From Pseudomonas putida (GTDB lineage: Bacteria; Pseudomonadota; Gammaproteobacteria; Pseudomonadales; Pseudomonadaceae): a stretch of 64,000 nt of DNA. Positions 27,902-37,783 of this stretch are shown one piece after another. Both the position numbers and the translations under genes were made by a program. How positions within the stretch are numbered: position 1 is the first letter of the stretch; each line of letters opens with the position of its first letter. The notes below the pieces were generated by a model. It did not search any database. It had not been told where the DNA came from and worked only from the letters and a program-made list of their open reading frames with translations. The stretch spans positions 1-64,000 of the forward strand of contig NZ_JANHKS010000015.1 in the NCBI RefSeq assembly GCF_028682175.1, read 5' to 3'.

Positions 27902-28606
27902 TCAGGCCGAAGGGGCGACGAAGACGATCCCTGTGCGCAGGGCAGCGCCTCTTATATGTTCCTGCATGGCCTTTTGTGCCGGCCCCGAGGCATTGCGGGC
28001 CAGGGCGCGGAGGATCTTGCGGTGTTCCTGCCAGGTTTCCATCGCTCGCCCGGGCCGGATGAAAGGCAGTTTCTGGCTTTCAAGGAAGATGTCGGCGCTG
28101 GCGGTGATGATGTCGAGGATCGCCTGGTTACCGCTGGCGACCAGAATTCGGCGGTGAAAGTCGAAATCCAGCTTTGACGCACACTCAAAATCCCCCGCCT
28201 TCAGCTCAAGGCGCATGGCTTCGACGTTGTCCTCCAGCGCGTCTCGCTCATCGGCGGTCAGCGTGACTGCTGCAAGCCCTGCGGCAAACCCCTCCAGCGC
28301 ATAACGCAATTGAAAGGTTTCCGCCGGTGAAGCATGGGCGGCGTGTGGCCATGAAAAACCATGGGTGCTCTGTTGTGGTTCAACGATCGCCTGGACGAAC
28401 ACGCCTTTGCCGGGCTGCACGCTGACCACGCCCAAGGCGCTCAGCGAAGATAAAGCCTCGCGCAGGGACGCCCGGCTCACGCCCAGCCGGACAGCAAGAT
28501 CGCGCTGCGAAGGCAGGCTGTCGCCGGGGCCGTAGCCCTGCTCGGTGATCAGTTTGCGGATCGCCTGGAAGGCGGCTTCGGGTACTGCAACGGGGCTGGA
28601 ATGCAT
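27902..28606 (-). CDS. GntR/FadR-family transcriptional regulator
   Basis: The 234-residue product starts MHSSPVAVPEAAFQAIRKLI. It has the winged helix GYGPGDSLPSQRDLAVRLGV followed by SRASLREALSSLSALGVVSV, then an all-helical FCD ligand domain (FQLRYALEGFAAGLAAVTLT, KLDFDFHRRILVASGN). Acidic and histidine residues in that domain often bind a metal and an organic acid. It is divergent from the amino acid ABC operon, so it probably controls that operon. The start is uncertain: no strong ribosome site at 28606, and the frame is open to 28816. Confidence 0.87.
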   Translation of the reverse strand: MHSSPVAVPEAAFQAIRKLITEQGYGPGDSLPSQRDLAVRLGVSRASLREALSSLSALGVVSVQPGKGVFVQAIVEPQQSTHGFSWPHAAHASPAETFQLRYALEGFAAGLAAVTLTADERDALEDNVEAMRLELKAGDFECASKLDFDFHRRILVASGNQAILDIITASADIFLESQKLPFIRPGRAMETWQEHRKILRALARNASGPAQKAMQEHIRGAALRTGIVFVAPSA

Positions 28607-28733
28607 GGCAATCGGAACGCGGCAACCAAAGGTAAGACCCTCTTGTATCGCCATCGCAAGGATTCGGCAAGCGACGCCCAAGCCGGGTGCTTCGCCGCTC
28701 ACAGCCGCTCCAAGACGGGGCGCGCGCTTTGCC

Positions 28734-28750
28734 AACTGTTCAGACCAGTT
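28734..28750. promoter_or_regulatory. Possible operator for the GntR-family regulator
   Basis: AACTGTTCAGACCAGTT is an inverted repeat (AACTG/CAGTT), followed by a second AGACCA ten bases after the first. It lies in the gap between the divergent regulator and transporter genes, where a FadR-type repressor would bind. No expression evidence. Confidence 0.3.
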
Positions 28751-28873
28751 AGACCACATCACCCCTGCAGCCCGCATTCCTTGGTCGCGTTTGATCGACT
28801 GGCATGGGCTGTGCACTGGCGCATGACATCAAACCCCGATTCGCCTTCCCATCAGTTCGATCCGGAGATGTCC

Positions 28874-29659
28874 ATGACCAAGCGTTACAGCGCACTGTTC
28901 GCCGCCCTGTTTGCCAGCCTCATGCTCGGCCAGGCCCCCGCCCACGCCAACGGCCTGGATGACGTGACATCACGCGGCGTCTTGAAAGTCGCCGTGCCCC
29001 AGGACTTCCCGCCCTTCGGCTCGGTAGGCCCGGACATGAAACCCCGCGGCCTGGACATCGACACCGCGCAACTGATCGCCAATCAATTGAAGGTCAAACT
29101 GGAACTGACGCCGGTCAACAGCACCAACCGCATTCCGTTCCTGACCACTGGCAAGGTCGATCTGGTGATTTCCAGCCTGGGCAAGAACCCGGATCGCGAG
29201 AAGGTCATCGACTTCTCCCGCGCCTATGCGCCCTTCTACCTCGCGGTGTTCGGCCCGCCTGACGCATCGATTGCCGGTGTCGACGACCTCAAGGGCAAGA
29301 CCATCAGCGTCACCCGTGGCGCCATCGAAGACATCGAGCTGACCGCCGTCGCGCCGAAGGAAGCCACCATCAAGCGCTTCGAGGACAACAACTCGACCAT
29401 CGCCGCCTACCTCGCCAACCAGACTGACCTGATCGCCAGCGGCAACGTGGTGATGGTGGCAATCAGCGAGAAGAACCCCAAGCGCATCCCGGCTCTGAAA
29501 GTGAAGCTCAAGGATTCGCCGGTCTACGTGGGCGTGAACAAAGGGCAGCCTGAGCTGCTGGCCAAGGTCAACGAGATTCTGGAAACCGCGAAGAAAGACG
29601 GCGCGCTGGAGAAGAACTCGCAAACCTGGCTCAAGCAATCGCTGCCAGCCGATCTCTGA
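28874..29659 (+). CDS. Polar amino acid ABC transporter, periplasmic binding protein
   Basis: The 261-residue product has a signal peptide (residues 1-25, ending PAHANG) and the type-3 binding-protein fold: GVLKVAVPQDFPPFGSVGPD, RGLDIDTAQLIANQL, NRIPFLTTGKVDLVISSLGK, DREKVIDFSRAYAPFYLAVF. The ATG at 28874 is six bases after CCGGAG, whereas an ATG six bases earlier overlaps that site. It is first in a four-gene operon with two permeases and an ATPase. The ligand is not predictable. Confidence 0.92.
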   Translation: MTKRYSALFAALFASLMLGQAPAHANGLDDVTSRGVLKVAVPQDFPPFGSVGPDMKPRGLDIDTAQLIANQLKVKLELTPVNSTNRIPFLTTGKVDLVISSLGKNPDREKVIDFSRAYAPFYLAVFGPPDASIAGVDDLKGKTISVTRGAIEDIELTAVAPKEATIKRFEDNNSTIAAYLANQTDLIASGNVVMVAISEKNPKRIPALKVKLKDSPVYVGVNKGQPELLAKVNEILETAKKDGALEKNSQTWLKQSLPADL

Positions 29660-29674
29660 TTCGAGGCCCTCTAG

Positions 29675-30340
29675 ATGGCGTATCAGTTCGACTTCATACC
29701 GGTTGTGCAAAACGCTGACCTGTTGCTGCGCGGCGCCTTGTTCACCCTGGAGCTGACCGCCATCGGTACATTGCTTGGGGTCAGCGTCGGCATCGTCGGG
29801 GCGATTGTCAGGGCCTGGAAGATCCAGCCTTTCTCGGCCCTGTTCGGGGTCTATGTCGAGCTGATCCGCAACACGCCGTTTCTGGTGCAACTGTTCTTTA
29901 TCTTCTTCGGCCTGCCGTCACTGGGGCTGAAGATTTCCGAATGGCAGGCGGCGGTGCTGGCGATGGTGATCAACCTTGGCGCGTACTCCACGGAGATTAT
30001 CCGCGCCGGCGTGCAGGCCATTCCTCGCGGACAGCTGGAAGCCTCGGCGGCGCTGGCGATGACGCGCTTCGAAACCTTCCGTCACGTGGTGCTGGTGCCC
30101 GCGCTGGGCAAGGTGTGGCCTGCGCTGAGCAGCCAGATCATCATCGTGATGCTGGGTTCGGCGGTCTGTTCGCAGATTGCCACTGAAGAGTTGAGCTTCG
30201 CCGCCAACTTCATTCAGTCGCGCAACTTCCGCGCCTTCGAGACGTACATCATTACTACCTTGATCTACCTCGCCATGGCACTGCTGATTCGTCAGTTGCT
30301 GGCCTGGATCGGGCGTCGCTACATCGCGAGGAATCACTGA
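29675..30340 (+). CDS. Polar amino acid ABC transporter permease
   Basis: This 221-residue HisM/GlnP-type membrane protein has about five helices. The family motif ELIRNTPFLVQLFFIFFGLP is followed by the EAA loop region GQLEASAALAMTRFETFRHV. It starts 15 bases after the binding-protein gene and its last base is the first base of the next permease. It pairs with the following gene to form the channel. Confidence 0.93.
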   Translation: MAYQFDFIPVVQNADLLLRGALFTLELTAIGTLLGVSVGIVGAIVRAWKIQPFSALFGVYVELIRNTPFLVQLFFIFFGLPSLGLKISEWQAAVLAMVINLGAYSTEIIRAGVQAIPRGQLEASAALAMTRFETFRHVVLVPALGKVWPALSSQIIIVMLGSAVCSQIATEELSFAANFIQSRNFRAFETYIITTLIYLAMALLIRQLLAWIGRRYIARNH

Positions 30341-30987
30341 TGGAATTCACTCTCTGGGACATCGTGCGCAACCTGCTCACGGGGCTGCAATGGACGCTGG
30401 CGCTGTCGCTGGTGGCGTTCATTGGCGGTGGCGTGATCGGCTTGCTGGTGATGACGCTGCGCATCAGCGACACGCCTTTCCTGCGCGCCCTCGCCCGCGG
30501 CTACATCGAGCTGTTTCAGGGCACGCCGCTGTTGATGCAGCTATTTCTGGTGTTCTTCGGCGTGGCGTTGCTGGGTGTGGACATCTCGCCGTGGGTCGCG
30601 GCGGCACTGGCGCTGACGCTGTTCACCAGCGCGTACCTGGCCGAAATCTGGCGTGGTTGCGTGGAGTCGATCTCCAACGGTCAGTGGGAAGCCTCGGCGA
30701 GCCTCGCACTTACCCCCTTCGAACAGCTGCGTTACGTGATCCTGCCTCAGGCGCTGCGCATTGCCGTGGCGCCGACCGTGGGCTTTTCGGTGCAGGTGGT
30801 CAAAGGCACCGCCGTGACCTCGATCATCGGCTTCACCGAGCTGACCAAGACCGGCGGCATGCTCGCCAATGCCACCTTCGAGCCTTTCATGGTCTACGGC
30901 TTCGTCGCCCTGGGCTACTTCCTGCTTTGTTATCCGCTGTCGCTCAGCGCGCGCTACCTGGAAAGGAGACTTCATGCCTCTGCTTAG
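30340..30987 (+). CDS. Polar amino acid ABC transporter permease
   Basis: This 215-residue second permease subunit has ELFQGTPLLMQLFLVFFGVA and the EAA loop NGQWEASASLALTPFEQLRY. It overlaps its neighbours at both ends (TGATG at 30340 and 14 bases into the ATPase gene), showing tight co-translation. Confidence 0.93.
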   Translation: MEFTLWDIVRNLLTGLQWTLALSLVAFIGGGVIGLLVMTLRISDTPFLRALARGYIELFQGTPLLMQLFLVFFGVALLGVDISPWVAAALALTLFTSAYLAEIWRGCVESISNGQWEASASLALTPFEQLRYVILPQALRIAVAPTVGFSVQVVKGTAVTSIIGFTELTKTGGMLANATFEPFMVYGFVALGYFLLCYPLSLSARYLERRLHASA

Positions 30988-31708
30988 AATTTCCGCCCTG
31001 CACAAGTATTACGGCGATCACCACGTGCTCAAAGGCATCGACCTGAGCGTCGAGGAAGGCCAGGTCGTGGCGATCATCGGCCGCAGCGGCTCGGGCAAGA
31101 GCACCTTGCTGCGCACGCTCAATGGCCTGGAGTCGATCAACGATGGTGTGATCGAGGTGGACGGCGAGTATCTGGACGCGGCCCGTGCGGATCTGCGCAG
31201 CCTGCGGCAGAAAGTCGGGATGGTGTTTCAGCAGTTCAACCTGTTCCCTCATCTGACCGTCGGCGAGAACGTCATGCTCGCGCCGCAGGTGGTGAAAAAG
31301 GCCTCCAAGGCCGAGGCCGCGAAACTGGCCAAGGAAATGCTCGCTCGGGTGGGTCTGGGCGAGAAGTTCGATGCGTTTCCGGATCGGCTGTCCGGCGGCC
31401 AGCAACAGCGCGTGGCCATTGCCCGGGCGCTGGCGATGTCGCCGAAGGTTCTGCTGTGCGATGAAATCACTTCGGCGCTGGATCCGGAGCTGGTCAACGA
31501 AGTGCTGAGCGTGGTGCGCGAGTTGGCCAAAGACGGCATGACCCTGATCATGGTGACCCACGAAATGCGTTTTGCCCGGGAAGTGGGTGACAAGCTGGTG
31601 TTCATGCACCAGGGCAAGGTGCACGAGGTAGGCGACCCTCGGGAATTGATGGCCAACCCGAAAACGCCTGAGCTGGCGAATTTCATCGGATCGGTCGAGC
31701 ACGCCTGA
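30974..31708 (+). CDS. Polar amino acid ABC transporter ATPase
   Basis: The 244-residue ATPase starts MPLLRISALHKYYGDHHVLK after GGAGACTTC. It has Walker A GRSGSGKST, Q-loop MVFQQFNLFPHLTV, signature LSGGQQQR, Walker B VLLCDEITSALDPE and switch histidine in MVTHEM. It energises the two permeases upstream. Confidence 0.95.
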   Translation: MPLLRISALHKYYGDHHVLKGIDLSVEEGQVVAIIGRSGSGKSTLLRTLNGLESINDGVIEVDGEYLDAARADLRSLRQKVGMVFQQFNLFPHLTVGENVMLAPQVVKKASKAEAAKLAKEMLARVGLGEKFDAFPDRLSGGQQQRVAIARALAMSPKVLLCDEITSALDPELVNEVLSVVRELAKDGMTLIMVTHEMRFAREVGDKLVFMHQGKVHEVGDPRELMANPKTPELANFIGSVEHA

Positions 31709-31720
31709 GCATCACCCCCA

Positions 31721-31813
31721 CCTGTAGGAGTGAGCTTGCTCGCGATGGCATTGTGACATGGACCAATTCATTGCCTGACACACCGCTATCGCGAGCAAGC
31801 TCACTCCTACAGG
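31721..31813. repeat. REPIN, GTAGGAGTGAGCTTGCTCGCGA family
   Basis: CCTGTAGGAGTGAGCTTGCT pairs with AGCAAGCTCACTCCTACAGG around a spacer containing TGTGACATGG and CCTGACACACC. Confidence 0.92.
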
Positions 31814-31897
31814 TTTTGTGATGATTCGCGCCATGCCGTTTGGCGGCAGTGGCCGTTCGTGGCACGATGTCGGGGTTAACGACCGAGACTTTTGACC

Positions 31898-33400
31898 ATG
31901 CCGCCATCCACCGAACCAAACCTCTCGCTGATCGCTGCGATCGACCTGGGCTCCAACAGCTTTCATATGGTTGTTGCCAAGGCTCACCAAGGCGAAATCC
32001 GCATCCTTGAGCGGCTTGGCGAGAAAGTGCAGTTGGCCGCCGGGATCGACGACGAGCGCCAGCTCAACGAAGAATCCATGCAGCGCGGGCTCGATTGCCT
32101 CAAGCGTTTTGCCCAGCTGATCAACGGCATGCCACCGGGCGCCGTGCGGATCGTCGGCACCAACGCCCTGCGCGAAGCGCGCAACCGCAATGACTTCATC
32201 CACCGCGCCGAAGAAATCCTCGGCCATCCGGTGGAGGTCATCTCTGGCCGTGAAGAAGCGCGTCTGATCTACCTGGGCGTGTCCCACACCCTGGCCGACA
32301 CCCCGGGCAAGCGCCTGGTGGCTGACATCGGCGGTGGCAGTACCGAATTCATCATCGGTCAGCGCTTCGAACCATTACTGCGTGAAAGCCTGCAGATGGG
32401 CTGCGTGAGCTTCACCCAGCGCTACTTCAAGGACGGCAAGATCACCCCGGCCCGCTACGCCCAGGCCTACACCGCCGCGCGCCTCGAGATCATGAGCATC
32501 GAGCATGCCCTGCACCGCCTGACCTGGGATGAAGCCATCGGCTCGTCCGGCACCATCCGCGCCATCGGCCTGGCCCTCAAGGCTGGCGGCCATGGCACCG
32601 GTGAAGTGAATGCCGAAGGCCTGGCATGGCTCAAGCGCAAGCTGATGAAGCTGGGCGAAGTGGACAAGATCGACTTCGACGGCATCAAGCCTGATCGCCG
32701 CGCGATCTTCCCGGCGGGCCTGGCGATTCTGGAAGCCATCTTCGACGCCCTCGAACTAAAACGCATGGACCACTGCGATGGCGCGCTGCGTGAAGGCGTG
32801 CTCTATGACCTGCTGGGCCGTCATCACCACGAAGACGTGCGCGAACGCACCCTGACCTCGCTGATGGACCGTTATCACGTCGATCTGGAGCAGGCCGAAC
32901 GCGTCGAGCGCAAAGCACTGTCCGCGCTGGACCAGGTGGCTGCGGCGTGGGGGCTGGAAGACGAGATGTACCGCGACCTGCTGAGCTGGGCCGCCAAGGT
33001 GCACGAGGTGGGCCTGGACATCGCCCACTACCACTACCACAAGCACGGCGCCTACCTGATCGAGCACTCGGATCTGGCAGGGTTCTCGCGCGAAGACCAA
33101 CAGATGCTCGCGCTGCTGGTGCGCGGCCATCGTCGCAATATTCCCAAGGACAAGTTCGCCGAGTTTGGCGATGAAGGCGTGAAGCTGATTCGTCTGTGCG
33201 TGCTGCTGCGTTTCGCGATCCTGTTCCACCACATTCGCGGCACCCAAGAGATGCCGCAGCCTGTGTTGACCGCCCTCGATAACCAGCTCGACGTGCTGTT
33301 CCCCGATGGCTGGCTGGAAAACAACCAGCTGACTCAGGCCGACTTCGCGCTGGAAGCGGAGTGGCTGACCCGAGTCGGCATCGTCCTCAGCGTACGCTGA
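31898..33400 (+). CDS. ppx: Exopolyphosphatase
   Basis: Ppx removes terminal phosphate from polyphosphate and can also hydrolyse pppGpp. The 500-residue product has the sugar-kinase/HSP70-like phosphate motifs [16 protein letters not shown] and [12 protein letters not shown], the [10 protein letters not shown] block, and a C-terminal HD-like domain ([20 protein letters not shown]). ATG 31898 is used; a TTG two codons earlier is also open. Its last 14 bases overlap ppk, which is convergent. Confidence 0.95.
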   Translation: MPPSTEPNLSLIAAIDLGSNSFHMVVAKAHQGEIRILERLGEKVQLAAGIDDERQLNEESMQRGLDCLKRFAQLINGMPPGAVRIVGTNALREARNRNDFIHRAEEILGHPVEVISGREEARLIYLGVSHTLADTPGKRLVADIGGGSTEFIIGQRFEPLLRESLQMGCVSFTQRYFKDGKITPARYAQAYTAARLEIMSIEHALHRLTWDEAIGSSGTIRAIGLALKAGGHGTGEVNAEGLAWLKRKLMKLGEVDKIDFDGIKPDRRAIFPAGLAILEAIFDALELKRMDHCDGALREGVLYDLLGRHHHEDVRERTLTSLMDRYHVDLEQAERVERKALSALDQVAAAWGLEDEMYRDLLSWAAKVHEVGLDIAHYHYHKHGAYLIEHSDLAGFSREDQQMLALLVRGHRRNIPKDKFAEFGDEGVKLIRLCVLLRFAILFHHIRGTQEMPQPVLTALDNQLDVLFPDGWLENNQLTQADFALEAEWLTRVGIVLSVR

Positions 33401-35609
33401 GGACCGGGTTGCTCAGTTTCTCCAGCAACGACGCCTGCACATTGCGGGCGTTCTGGTTGCCGGTCGGGGTGCTGCGCACGTAGCGCCCGTCCGGTTGCAG
33501 GATCCAGGCGTGGGTGTTGTCCGTCAGATACCCTTCGATTTCCTTCTTCACCCGCAGAATCAGCTTCTTGCCCTCGACCGGGAAGCAAGTCTCCACGCGC
33601 TTGTCCAGGTTGCGCTCCATCCAGTCGGCACTGGACAGGAACATCTGCTCGTCGCCGCCATTGAGGAAGTAGAACACCCGGGTGTGCTCCAGGAAGCGGC
33701 CGATGATCGAACGCACCTGAATGTTATGCGAGACGCCCGGCACGCCCGGACGCAGGCAGCACATGCCGCGCACGATCAGGTCGATCTTGACGCCCGTCTG
33801 GCTGGCCTTGTACAGCGCGCGGATGATCTTCGGATCGGTCAGCGAGTTGAACTTGGCGATGATGTGCGCAGGTTTACCCTCGGCCGCGAACTGGGTTTCG
33901 CGGGCGATCATGTCGAGCATGCCTTTCTTCAGGGTGAACGGCGCGTGCAGCAGTTTTTTCATGCGCAGCGTCTTGCCCATGCCGATCAACTGGCTGAACA
34001 GCTTGCCCACGTCTTCGCACAGCGCGTCGTCCGAGGTCAGCAGGCTGTAGTCGGTGTACAAGCGGGCGTTGCCGGCGTGGTAGTTACCGGTGCCCAGGTG
34101 CGCGTAGCGCTGGATCTCACCGCCCTCGCGGCGCAGGATCAGCATCATCTTGGCGTGGGTCTTGAAGCCGACCACGCCGTAGATCACCACCGCCCCGGCC
34201 GCTTGCAGGCGGCTGGCCAGTTGCAGGTTGGATTCTTCGTCGAAGCGCGCACGCAGCTCGATGACCGCCGTCACTTCCTTGCCGTTACGCGCGGCATCCA
34301 CCAGCGCATCGACGATTTCCGAGTTGGCGCCACTGCGGTACAGGGTCTGGCGCACGGCCAGAACGTGCGGGTCTTTCGCGGCCTGGCGCAGCAAATCCAC
34401 CACCGGTGTGAACGACTCGAACGGGTGCAGCAGCAGAATGTCCTGCTTGCTGATCACGTTGAAGATGTTTTCGCTGTTCTGCAAAAGCTTCGGGATCGCT
34501 GGGGTGAACGGCGTGTATTGCAGCTCCGGGTGGCTGTCCAGGCCGGTGATGCTGAACAGGCGCGTCAGGTTCACCGGACCGTTGACCTGATACAGCTCGG
34601 TCTCACTCAGGTTGAACTGCTTGAGCAGGTAGTCGGACAGGTGTTTAGGGCAGGTGTCGGCCACTTCCAGACGCACTGCATCGCCGTAGCGACGGGAGAA
34701 CAGCTCGCCACGCAGGGCGCGGGCAAGGTCTTCGACGTCTTCGGAGTCGAGCGCGAGGTCGGCGTTCCGGGTCAGGCGGAACTGATAGCAGCCCTTGACC
34801 TTCATGCCCTGGAACAGGTCGTCGGCGTGAGCGTGGATCATCGACGACAGGAACACGTAGTTGTCGCCAGGGCCGCCGACTTCTTCCGGCACCTTGATGA
34901 TGCGCGGCAGCAGGCGCGGCGCAGGAATAATCGCCAGGCCCGAGTCGCGACCGAAGGCGTCGATGCCTTCGAGCTCGACGATGAAGTTCAGCGACTTGTT
35001 CACCAGCAACGGGAACGGGTGCGTCGGGTCCAGGCCGATCGGGGTGATGATCGGCGCGATCTCGTCGCGGAAATAGCGGCGAACCCAGGTCTTGAGCTTG
35101 GCGGTCCAGTAGCGGCGACGGATGAAGCTGACCTGATGCTTTTCCAGCTCAGGCAGCAGGATGTCGTTGAGGATCGCGTACTGGCGGTCCACATGGCCAT
35201 GGACCAGTTCGCTGATGCGCGCGAGCGCCTGGTGCGGCTGCAGGCCGTCGGCACCGGCCTGTTCACGGGCGAAGGTGATCTGCTTCTTGAGGCCGGCGAC
35301 GCGGATTTCGAAGAATTCGTCCAGGTTGCTGGAGAAGATCAGCAGGAACTTAAGGCGTTCGAGCAGCGGGTAGGACTCATCCAGCGCCTGCTCCAGCACG
35401 CGAATGTTGAACTGCAACTGCGACAGCTCGCGATGGATGTAGAGGCTGCTGTCGTCCAGGTTGGGAATCACGATCGCCGGAGTGACCGGAGGGTGCGGCT
35501 CGGGCGCGGGCACTACCTCGATGGTCGGTTCGACCATGGCAGTGATTTCCTGCGTCACGGCCTGAGGTTCAAGTTCAACTGCGGCTTCGGTAGATCCTTC
35601 GGTGCTCAT
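33387..35609 (-). CDS. ppk1: Polyphosphate kinase 1
   Basis: PPK1 makes polyphosphate from ATP. The 740-residue product has an about 50-residue Pro/Glu/Val-rich N-terminal extension before the core, which begins [20 protein letters not shown]. Catalytic phospholipase-D-like parts include [11 protein letters not shown] (HxK motif) and the [20 protein letters not shown] region. It starts at ATG 35609 after AGGATTAGTC. It lies opposite ppx. A four-unit PhoB-box array at 35753-35796 suggests phosphate-starvation control. Confidence 0.97.
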   Translation of the reverse strand: MSTEGSTEAAVELEPQAVTQEITAMVEPTIEVVPAPEPHPPVTPAIVIPNLDDSSLYIHRELSQLQFNIRVLEQALDESYPLLERLKFLLIFSSNLDEFFEIRVAGLKKQITFAREQAGADGLQPHQALARISELVHGHVDRQYAILNDILLPELEKHQVSFIRRRYWTAKLKTWVRRYFRDEIAPIITPIGLDPTHPFPLLVNKSLNFIVELEGIDAFGRDSGLAIIPAPRLLPRIIKVPEEVGGPGDNYVFLSSMIHAHADDLFQGMKVKGCYQFRLTRNADLALDSEDVEDLARALRGELFSRRYGDAVRLEVADTCPKHLSDYLLKQFNLSETELYQVNGPVNLTRLFSITGLDSHPELQYTPFTPAIPKLLQNSENIFNVISKQDILLLHPFESFTPVVDLLRQAAKDPHVLAVRQTLYRSGANSEIVDALVDAARNGKEVTAVIELRARFDEESNLQLASRLQAAGAVVIYGVVGFKTHAKMMLILRREGGEIQRYAHLGTGNYHAGNARLYTDYSLLTSDDALCEDVGKLFSQLIGMGKTLRMKKLLHAPFTLKKGMLDMIARETQFAAEGKPAHIIAKFNSLTDPKIIRALYKASQTGVKIDLIVRGMCCLRPGVPGVSHNIQVRSIIGRFLEHTRVFYFLNGGDEQMFLSSADWMERNLDKRVETCFPVEGKKLILRVKKEIEGYLTDNTHAWILQPDGRYVRSTPTGNQNARNVQASLLEKLSNPVLSVR

Positions 35610-35752
35610 GACTAATCCTGTAAGGCAAATGCCCTGTGTCAGTTGGGCTGCGTAAACGGCTGGCGTAGGAATGTGCCGTTCGCGCTATAAACCCCGCGAT
35701 GAAATCAGTGACGAACAGTATCGCAGACCGGTCACTGAGGCTACGAGCGGGC

Positions 35753-35796
35753 AAACGTGACAGTTATAAGCCAGCATTATGACTCTTACATGACAG
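35753..35796 (-). promoter_or_regulatory. PhoB box array (four 11-bp direct repeats) upstream of ppk1
   Basis: On the minus strand four contiguous 11-mers occur: CTGTCATGTAA, GAGTCATAATG, CTGGCTTATAA, CTGTCACGTTT. PhoB binds direct 11-bp repeats of CTGTCAT plus four A/T-rich bases. Units 1 and 4 match the seven-base core 7/7 and 6/7, and units 2 and 3 match less well. The array ends 144 bp before the ppk1 start and faces that gene. Confidence 0.75.
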
Positions 35797-35874
35797 ATAC
35801 ATTTCCTCTGAGCATGCAGGACGCTAAACCCGCTTTCTAGACGACGATTCTCTTTAGCTTGTAGGAAACTTTAA

Positions 35875-35915
35875 CGCCGAGACACATTTCCACACTTTCC
35901 TAGATGTCTTCGGCG
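35875..35915 (+). other. Stem-loop upstream of dedA
   Basis: CGCCGAGACA pairs with TGTCTTCGGCG (one bulged T) around a 20-base loop, ending 34 bases before the DedA start. The rest of the 35616-35949 gap holds the PhoB array and otherwise shows no gene. Confidence 0.5.
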
Positions 35916-35949
35916 AGTTAGGCTGCGCGTTCATTTCGCCAGCACCCAT

Positions 35950-36567
35950 ATGATGCTCCAGCATTTTTTACAAGAATTTGGCTACTTCGCCCTTTTCCTC
36001 GGAACCTTCTTCGAAGGCGAGACGATTCTGGTCCTCGCCGGATTTCTTGCGTTCCGTGGGTACATGGACATCAACCTGGTCGTGGTGGTTGCCTTCTTCG
36101 GCAGCTACGCAGGCGACCAGCTCTGGTATTTCATGGGGCGCAAACATGGCCGCAAGTTGCTGGCACGCAAACCGCGCTGGCAGATGCTCGGTGACCGGGC
36201 CCTGGAGCATATTCGCAAGCATCCGGACATCTGGGTCTTGAGCTTCCGCTTCGTCTACGGCCTGCGCACGGTCATGCCCGTCGCCATTGGCCTGTCCGGC
36301 TATCCGCCGGGACGCTACCTGCTGCTCAACGGCATTGGCGCGGCGATCTGGGCTGCAGCGCTGGGCGCGGCTGCCTACAAGTTCGGCGCAGTGCTGGAAG
36401 GCTTGCTGGGCAACGTCAAGAAGTACGAGCTGTGGGTGCTCGGCGCGCTGCTGGTGATCGGCGGCCTGCTGTGGATCCGCCGCCGCATCAAGAACGCACG
36501 CATCGCCCGTGAGGCCAAGCTGGCCGTGCCGGCGGCGGTCGACGTCAAGGACCGGCCAGACGAGTGA
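35950..36567 (+). CDS. DedA family membrane protein
   Basis: The 205-residue inner-membrane protein has the DedA signatures FLGTFFEGETILVLAGFLAF, FGSYAGDQLWYFMGRKHGRK and SFRFVYGLRTVMPVAIGLSG. Recent work implicates the family in lipid-carrier recycling and proton-dependent membrane homeostasis. It has a weak ribosome site; ATG 35950 or 35953. Its 3' end overlaps the convergent sterol-desaturase-like gene by 23 bases. Confidence 0.93.
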   Translation: MMLQHFLQEFGYFALFLGTFFEGETILVLAGFLAFRGYMDINLVVVVAFFGSYAGDQLWYFMGRKHGRKLLARKPRWQMLGDRALEHIRKHPDIWVLSFRFVYGLRTVMPVAIGLSGYPPGRYLLLNGIGAAIWAAALGAAAYKFGAVLEGLLGNVKKYELWVLGALLVIGGLLWIRRRIKNARIAREAKLAVPAAVDVKDRPDE

Positions 36568-37783
36568 AGTGCCCCCGAGCGCAATACACTGCGATTGCGC
36601 TCGCCAGGGTGTAACTGAGCAGCACCACCCACCCCAGCGCAGTGCCCGGCCACAGGCCCACCACAGGCGCCAGCGCCATCAGCGGCAGATTCGCTGCCAG
36701 GCGAACACCTTCCAGTTTCAACGCCGCCGGCCGATTCTCCAGCGCAGCGCCAAACACGAACAGCCCCAACGCGACCCACGCCCAGCCGACGATCAGCGCA
36801 GGCCACGGCAACACTTCGCCATTGGACAGCAGGTAGCTGCCCAGCAGCGTGTACAGCGAAAACTGCACCCCTATGTATACCTGCGCAGCCAGGCTCAACG
36901 GCACCTCGAATTTGCGAAACTGGGCAAGATCGGCCTTGTGCAGCGGATGACTGGCGGCAACATCCTCGGGCCGCCAACCGGTGGGCATGAACCAGATCCG
37001 CAGCTTGTCGCGCCAGGAGCGAGTGCGCCGCGCATCCTGCAGCAGTTGCGCGTAGAACTGCACGTTGGCCCACAGCGGGTTCCAGCTTCGAAGGGGCGTG
37101 GTCACCCCGAAGACCGGCGGCTCGCTGTCCAGTTCCTCCTGGAAGGTGCCGAACAGCCGGTCCCAGACGATGAACACCCCGCCGTAGTTGCGATCCATGT
37201 AGACAAGATTCTGCGCATGGTGGGCGCGATGATTGGACGGCGTGACGAAGAACCACTCGAACCAGCCAAGCTTGGGGATGTGCCGGGTATGGACCCAAAA
37301 CTGGTACAGCAGGTTGAGCGACGCCACCGCCACGAACACCACCAGCGGCACACCGATCACAGCCAGCGGCAGGTAGAAGATCCAGCTCAGCAGAAAGCCG
37401 GTGCTGGTCTGGCGCAGGGCCGTGGAGAGGTTGTAGTCCTCGCTCTGGTGATGAACCGAATGCGCGGCCCACAGAATGTTGCGCTCGTGACCCATGCGGT
37501 GCAGCCAGTAGTAGCAGAGGTCATAGAGCACAAACGCCATGACCCAGACCCACAGGCTGTCGGCAGACAGTTGCCACAGGCCCAGATGCTTGAGCGCAAA
37601 GCCATAGGTCACCAGCCCCACGCCCTTGGTCAACAGACCCGTGGTGGTCGAGAGCACGCCGGTGCTCAGGCTGTTGATGGCGTCGGCGACCCGGTAGTTG
37701 CTCACCTTGCGCCAGCGGTCGGCCAGCAGTTCCACGGCAATCAGCACGAAGAAAAACGGCACTGCGTACAAAATGAAATCCAT
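36545..37783 (-). CDS. Sterol desaturase/fatty acid hydroxylase family membrane protein
   Basis: The 412-residue protein starts MDFILYAVPFFFVLIAVELL. It has the di-iron histidine clusters WLHRMGHERN, HSVHHQSEDYN and SNHRAHHAQN typical of the fatty-acid-hydroxylase superfamily, followed by about 150 residues with four more membrane segments. It likely inserts oxygen or a double bond into a lipid. The substrate is unknown. The start at 37783 was chosen over an open extension to 37831. Confidence 0.9.
   Translation of the reverse strand: MDFILYAVPFFFVLIAVELLADRWRKVSNYRVADAINSLSTGVLSTTTGLLTKGVGLVTYGFALKHLGLWQLSADSLWVWVMAFVLYDLCYYWLHRMGHERNILWAAHSVHHQSEDYNLSTALRQTSTGFLLSWIFYLPLAVIGVPLVVFVAVASLNLLYQFWVHTRHIPKLGWFEWFFVTPSNHRAHHAQNLVYMDRNYGGVFIVWDRLFGTFQEELDSEPPVFGVTTPLRSWNPLWANVQFYAQLLQDARRTRSWRDKLRIWFMPTGWRPEDVAASHPLHKADLAQFRKFEVPLSLAAQVYIGVQFSLYTLLGSYLLSNGEVLPWPALIVGWAWVALGLFVFGAALENRPAALKLEGVRLAANLPLMALAPVVGLWPGTALGWVVLLSYTLASAIAVYCARGHFTRLAGP

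Noticed and set aside
33495..35615. A 706-codon open frame opposite ppk1
   Set aside because: It is the full-length shadow of a well-identified gene; its residue composition (His, Gln, Arg-rich) is typical of antisense frames.
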